The notes under the pieces: generated by a model
What the model was told of the DNA's origin: nothing
Databases searched by the model: none
The model's input: the letters and a program-made list of their open reading frames with translations, nothing else
Assembly (NCBI RefSeq): GCF_030252345.1
Contig: NZ_CP126980.1
Location: 5,099,501-5,163,500, forward strand
Source: Actinoplanes oblitus
Lineage (GTDB): Bacteria; Actinomycetota; Actinomycetes; Mycobacteriales; Micromonosporaceae
DNA length: 64,000 nucleotides
Direction: 5' to 3'
In this document: positions 61,041-64,000 of the stretch, piece by piece
Layout of the letters: each line of letters begins with the position of its first letter
Position numbering within the stretch: position 1 is the first letter of the stretch
Translations under genes and position numbers: made by a program

Positions 61041-62402
61041 GTGCCGCAGCCGACACCCACCGCCGACCCGGCCCAGACCCGTGCGGATCTCGAAGACATC
61101 CGCCCTGACCTGGTCGAACGCTACGACGCGGCACTGCCCGCAGCCCGCGCCGCGATCCTGCGCCGGCTGCGGCTGGCGATCGAGCGCGAGCCGCTGCCCG
61201 GCGCCGTCTACGCCGAGCTGGACCCGGTCGAGCTGGCCGCGAAACTCTGGCCCGGCACCGCGTTCGTCACCGAGGTGGCCAACAGCGTCGCCAACCTCGC
61301 GCTGGCCCGCGCCGACGCCGTCACGCCGGACCTGACCGAGACCGACCTCGGCCGCATCGAGCAGTTCGAGACCGACGGGCACCCGCTGCACCCGGGCTGC
61401 CGCACCCGCGCCGGGATGACCGTCGCCGACGTGCTCGCCTACGCCCCCGAGCACCGCCCGGTGATCCGGCTGCGCCGCCTGCGGGTGCCGGCCGAGCGCT
61501 GGCACGGCACCGCCCAGCCGGTCCTCTACGCCCACCCGTGGCAGGCCGCCCGGCTGCGGCAGCAGTACCCGTGGCTGACCGACGTGGGCCCGACCCGCCC
61601 GATGCGGCCGCTGATGTCGCTGCGCACGGTCGCCCCGGTCAGCGGCGGCCCGCACCTCAAGACCGCCGTCGACGTGCAGATGACCTCCGCGGTGCGCACC
61701 GTCTCCCCGGCCGCCGTGCACAACGGCCCGATCCTCTCGGCAGCCCTGCGGCGACTCACCGCCGACCTGCCGATCGAGGTCCTCGCCGAGACCGAGGCCG
61801 GCGCGGTGATCACCGAGCACGGGCCGGACCGGCGGCTGGCCCACCTGGTGCGGCGCGCCCCCCGGCTCGCGGCGGGCGAGCAGGCCGTGCCGCTGGGCGT
61901 CTTCACCCACCACTTCCTGCCCACCGTCGACGACCCGTACGCCTGGTTGTCCCAGCTCACCGACCTGCTGTTCGCGCCCCTGGCGACCGTCCTGCGCCGC
62001 GGCGTCGCGCTCGAGGCACACGGGCAGAACACCCTCGTCGTGCTCCGCGACCGGCGCCCGGCCCGAATCCTCTACCGCGACCTGGGCGGCGTCCGCGTCC
62101 ACCGCGAGCTGGGCCTCGACCTGCACGGCGACCTTCTCACCGACGACCCCGCGACGCTGCGCACCAAACTCGCCGCCGCCGCGCTCGGCACCGTCGCGAG
62201 CCAGCTCGTCGACGCGTTCGCCGCGCACCACGGCGCCGAACCGGACCGGCTCTGGGCGATCGTCGCGGCCGGGCTGCGGCACGTCCCCGAGCTGCTCACC
62301 GAGCCGCTGCCGAGCAAGGCGACCACCGCCATGCGCCTCGCCGCCGACCCGCTCGACGACATCTGGACATACCAGCCCAACCCGATGGCGGTATTCGCAT
62401 GA
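61041..62402 (+). CDS. IucA/IucC-family siderophore synthetase (first)
   Basis: 453-aa NRPS-independent siderophore (NIS) synthetase that couples a carboxylate such as citrate to an amine using ATP. Visible: DGHPLHPGCRTRAGM (ATP-binding), LKTAVDVQMTSAVRTVSP, GVALEAHGQNTLVVL and YRDLGGVRV with the FhuF-like C-terminus. It is shorter than typical members (~580 aa). GTG start; ATGA overlap with the next synthetase. Iron-responsive control is expected but no DtxR/IdeR box was recognised. Confidence 0.9.
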   Translation: MPQPTPTADPAQTRADLEDIRPDLVERYDAALPAARAAILRRLRLAIEREPLPGAVYAELDPVELAAKLWPGTAFVTEVANSVANLALARADAVTPDLTETDLGRIEQFETDGHPLHPGCRTRAGMTVADVLAYAPEHRPVIRLRRLRVPAERWHGTAQPVLYAHPWQAARLRQQYPWLTDVGPTRPMRPLMSLRTVAPVSGGPHLKTAVDVQMTSAVRTVSPAAVHNGPILSAALRRLTADLPIEVLAETEAGAVITEHGPDRRLAHLVRRAPRLAAGEQAVPLGVFTHHFLPTVDDPYAWLSQLTDLLFAPLATVLRRGVALEAHGQNTLVVLRDRRPARILYRDLGGVRVHRELGLDLHGDLLTDDPATLRTKLAAAALGTVASQLVDAFAAHHGAEPDRLWAIVAAGLRHVPELLTEPLPSKATTAMRLAADPLDDIWTYQPNPMAVFA

Positions 62403-63937
62403 CCTCCAGCCTCACCACCGGCCGGCTCGCCGCGGCGGCCGCACACACCCAGGCGGCGCTCGCCGTGCACGCACCGGAGCTGGTCAGCGGCTTCCTCGAC
62501 CACCTGCCGATCGCCGCGGAGACGGTGGGACGGCGGCTGCGCGGCGCCCTCGCCCGGGAGGGCCTGTCCTCGGACCACACGGGCGGGACCCGGCACGCCT
62601 TCAACCGTGTCGAATTCGACAGTTCCGGGGTGGCCGACCCGGTCGACCTGCTCACCGCCGACGCGCCGGGATTCGCCGCGGAGATCCGCAACGCGGTGAT
62701 CAACCTGGCGATCGCCCTCGCCCGGCCCGGCCCGGTCCACCCGGGCGGCGATCCGGACGAGGCGGCGATCGCCGGCGAGCGGCTGGCCATCTCCGGTCAC
62801 AACCTGCACCCCTGCGGGCGTACCCGGCTGGGCTGGGACACCTGCGACGTCCTCGCTCACGACCTGGAATCCGGACGAACCGAGATCCGATTCATCGCGG
62901 TCCGCGATGACGCGCACCTGGGCGACGATCTGGGCGCTCTATATCCCGGCATTCCGGACGCCGGCTACCGCGCACAACCCGTCCACGCCTGGCAACTCGG
63001 TCTGATCACGCAGCGCTACCGCGACCTGTTCACCGACGGCACCTTGCGACACCTCGACGGCGCACTCGACGCCGTCCCCACCGCCGCCCTGCGCACCCTG
63101 CTGCTGCCGCCCGCCGCCGACGGCACCCGCCGCTACCTCAAGGTCTCCCTCGACATCCAGGTCACCTCCACCCGCCGCAGCATCTCGGTGGCCAGCACCC
63201 GCAACGGGCCCGCCGTCTCCGCCCTGCTCCACCGCCTCGCCGCCGACGAGCCATCGCTGCTGCTGATGGCCGAGACCGCCGGCGCCGCGGTTCCCGCCGG
63301 CTCCGGCCGTGACCTGTCCGCCATCCTGCGCGACGGCCTCACCGGCCGCCTGCAGCCCGGCGAGGAGGCCATCCCCGGCAGCGCCCTCCCGCACCGCCTG
63401 CCCGACCTGGTGCGCCGGCACGGCGGCGGCCCCGCACGCTGGCTCACCGACTACGCGCGGCTACTGCTCCCACCGCTGCTGCGCCTGGCCGTCCACGGCG
63501 TCGCCCTCGAAGCCCACCTGCAGAACTGCCTGCCCACCTTCAAGGACGGCCACCCGCATCGGCTCGCCCTGCGCGACTTCGCCGGCCTGCGCCTGCACCT
63601 GCCCCGCCTCGCCGCCGCCGGCCACCAGGTCGACCTGTGGCCCGGCTCCGTCGTCGGCACCGACGACCCGGCGATCATGCGGGCCAAGCTCGGCTACACC
63701 GCCTTCCAGGCCCACCTCGGCGAGATCGTCCTGCACCTCGACCTCGACGAGCCGGCCGCCTGGCGCCTGATCCGCGACGTCGTCGACGACACCTACGCCG
63801 CCCTGACCTCGGCCGAGGCGCGCGCCGACCACGCCTGGCTCACCGCGCCGACCGTCCCGCACAAGGCCCTGGTCCGGATGCGCCTGGCCGGCGACGGCGA
63901 CCTCTACCTGCCGGTGGAGAACCCGCTGCATGCCTGA
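62399..63937 (+). CDS. IucA/IucC-family siderophore synthetase (second)
   Basis: 512 aa. ISGHNLHPCGRTRLGW (ATP-binding), RYLKVSLDIQVTSTRRSISV, GVALEAHLQNCLPTF and LRDFAGLRLHLPRL mark the family. Two different synthetases in tandem imply a siderophore assembled by two successive condensations. Overlaps both neighbours (ATGA upstream, 8 bp with the next start at 63930). Confidence 0.93.
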   Translation: MTSSLTTGRLAAAAAHTQAALAVHAPELVSGFLDHLPIAAETVGRRLRGALAREGLSSDHTGGTRHAFNRVEFDSSGVADPVDLLTADAPGFAAEIRNAVINLAIALARPGPVHPGGDPDEAAIAGERLAISGHNLHPCGRTRLGWDTCDVLAHDLESGRTEIRFIAVRDDAHLGDDLGALYPGIPDAGYRAQPVHAWQLGLITQRYRDLFTDGTLRHLDGALDAVPTAALRTLLLPPAADGTRRYLKVSLDIQVTSTRRSISVASTRNGPAVSALLHRLAADEPSLLLMAETAGAAVPAGSGRDLSAILRDGLTGRLQPGEEAIPGSALPHRLPDLVRRHGGGPARWLTDYARLLLPPLLRLAVHGVALEAHLQNCLPTFKDGHPHRLALRDFAGLRLHLPRLAAAGHQVDLWPGSVVGTDDPAIMRAKLGYTAFQAHLGEIVLHLDLDEPAAWRLIRDVVDDTYAALTSAEARADHAWLTAPTVPHKALVRMRLAGDGDLYLPVENPLHA

Positions 63938-64000
63938 GCTGCCCGCGCACGTCGCCGACGCGCTGCGCCACCTGCCCGCGCCCGCCTGCGCCTACCTCTA
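63930..64000 (+). CDS. Start of third siderophore-operon gene, truncated by window
   Basis: Only 23 codons visible (HVADALRHLPAPACAYLY). It overlaps the synthetase stop by 8 bp. The segment PAPACAYLY resembles the N-terminus of type-III PLP decarboxylases of the LysA/SbnH group, which supply diamines in NIS pathways; tentative. Confidence 0.45.
   Translation, partial: MPELPAHVADALRHLPAPACAYL

Noticed and set aside
58663..61134. Longer N-terminal extension of the KstD-like gene
   Set aside because: The extension runs antisense through the TetR gene and its operators; the conserved FAD motif begins at the GTG at 60327.

Overview
The window is high-GC actinobacterial DNA. Codon use, the gene families (mycothiol-era DinB and deazaflavin-type proteins, twin dynamin-like GTPases, a WhiG/FliA-type sigma factor, ohr/ohrR, NIS siderophore genes) and the many GTG starts and ATGA overlaps point to Micromonosporaceae, most likely Actinoplanes or a close relative; that placement is inference. 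Nearly all genes are chromosomal accessory or housekeeping genes in short operons. No rRNA, tRNA or CRISPR was seen.

Layout. 1-9.2 kb: the end of a DesK-like kinase and its NarL-type regulator, a flagellar/sporulation-type sigma factor, a DHFR-fold reductase, a PLP aminotransferase, an ABC-F ATPase coupled to a tyrosine recombinase, uppP with a textbook terminator, and a secreted ricin-type lectin. 9.2-18 kb: what looks like the replication terminus. A canonical 28-bp dif site lies at 12651-12678. A XerC/D-like recombinase gene starts at 13410, and a second dif-like palindrome (13391-13418) overlaps its start codon. Two DnaA-box-like sequences lie between them. Strand composition flips here: the + strand is strongly C-rich on the left and strongly G-rich on the right, whichever way the genes point. 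18-19.4 kb holds decaying genes (an Lrp remnant and a frameshifted amino-acid dehydrogenase).

19.4-29.3 kb: mostly regulators and sensors, including an alpha/beta-hydrolase-LuxR fusion whose whole catalytic triad is replaced, a degenerate hybrid histidine kinase, an AraC regulator, and a large ATPase-LuxR regulator coupled to a second small LuxR-type protein. 29.4-33.2 kb: an operon of two dynamin-like GTPases and an acidic His/Asp-rich protein. 33-41 kb: MFS/GntR, a quinone oxidoreductase with divergent TetR, an NmrA-like protein, and a PAS-GAF sensor coupled to a STAS protein. 41-46.3 kb: a guanidinium exporter (SugE/Gdx) under a guanidine-III riboswitch, a DinB protein, an acyltransferase, a MerR gene with its operator, and two frameshifted gene remnants.

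46.3-54.8 kb: secreted proteins, including an 802-aa protein with nine calcium-type repeats and a DUF3289-like C-terminus, followed by a small membrane-anchored partner; then ohr/ohrR, a GNAT, a HAD hydrolase and an EEP-family phosphatase. 54.8-64 kb: a small operon with a 30-aa membrane peptide and a TSUP transporter, an epimerase, a YbaB-like protein, a KstD-like flavoprotein divergent from a TetR gene with two perfect operators, and the start of an NIS siderophore operon (two IucA/IucC enzymes and the first codons of a third gene) that runs off the window.

Two families of short dispersed repeats sit just behind stop codons: a 15-nt motif close to GATTTCCGGTACGCC (seven good copies, all in the sense of the upstream gene) and a roughly 70-nt two-hairpin element (two direct copies flanking 41.2-43.9 kb).
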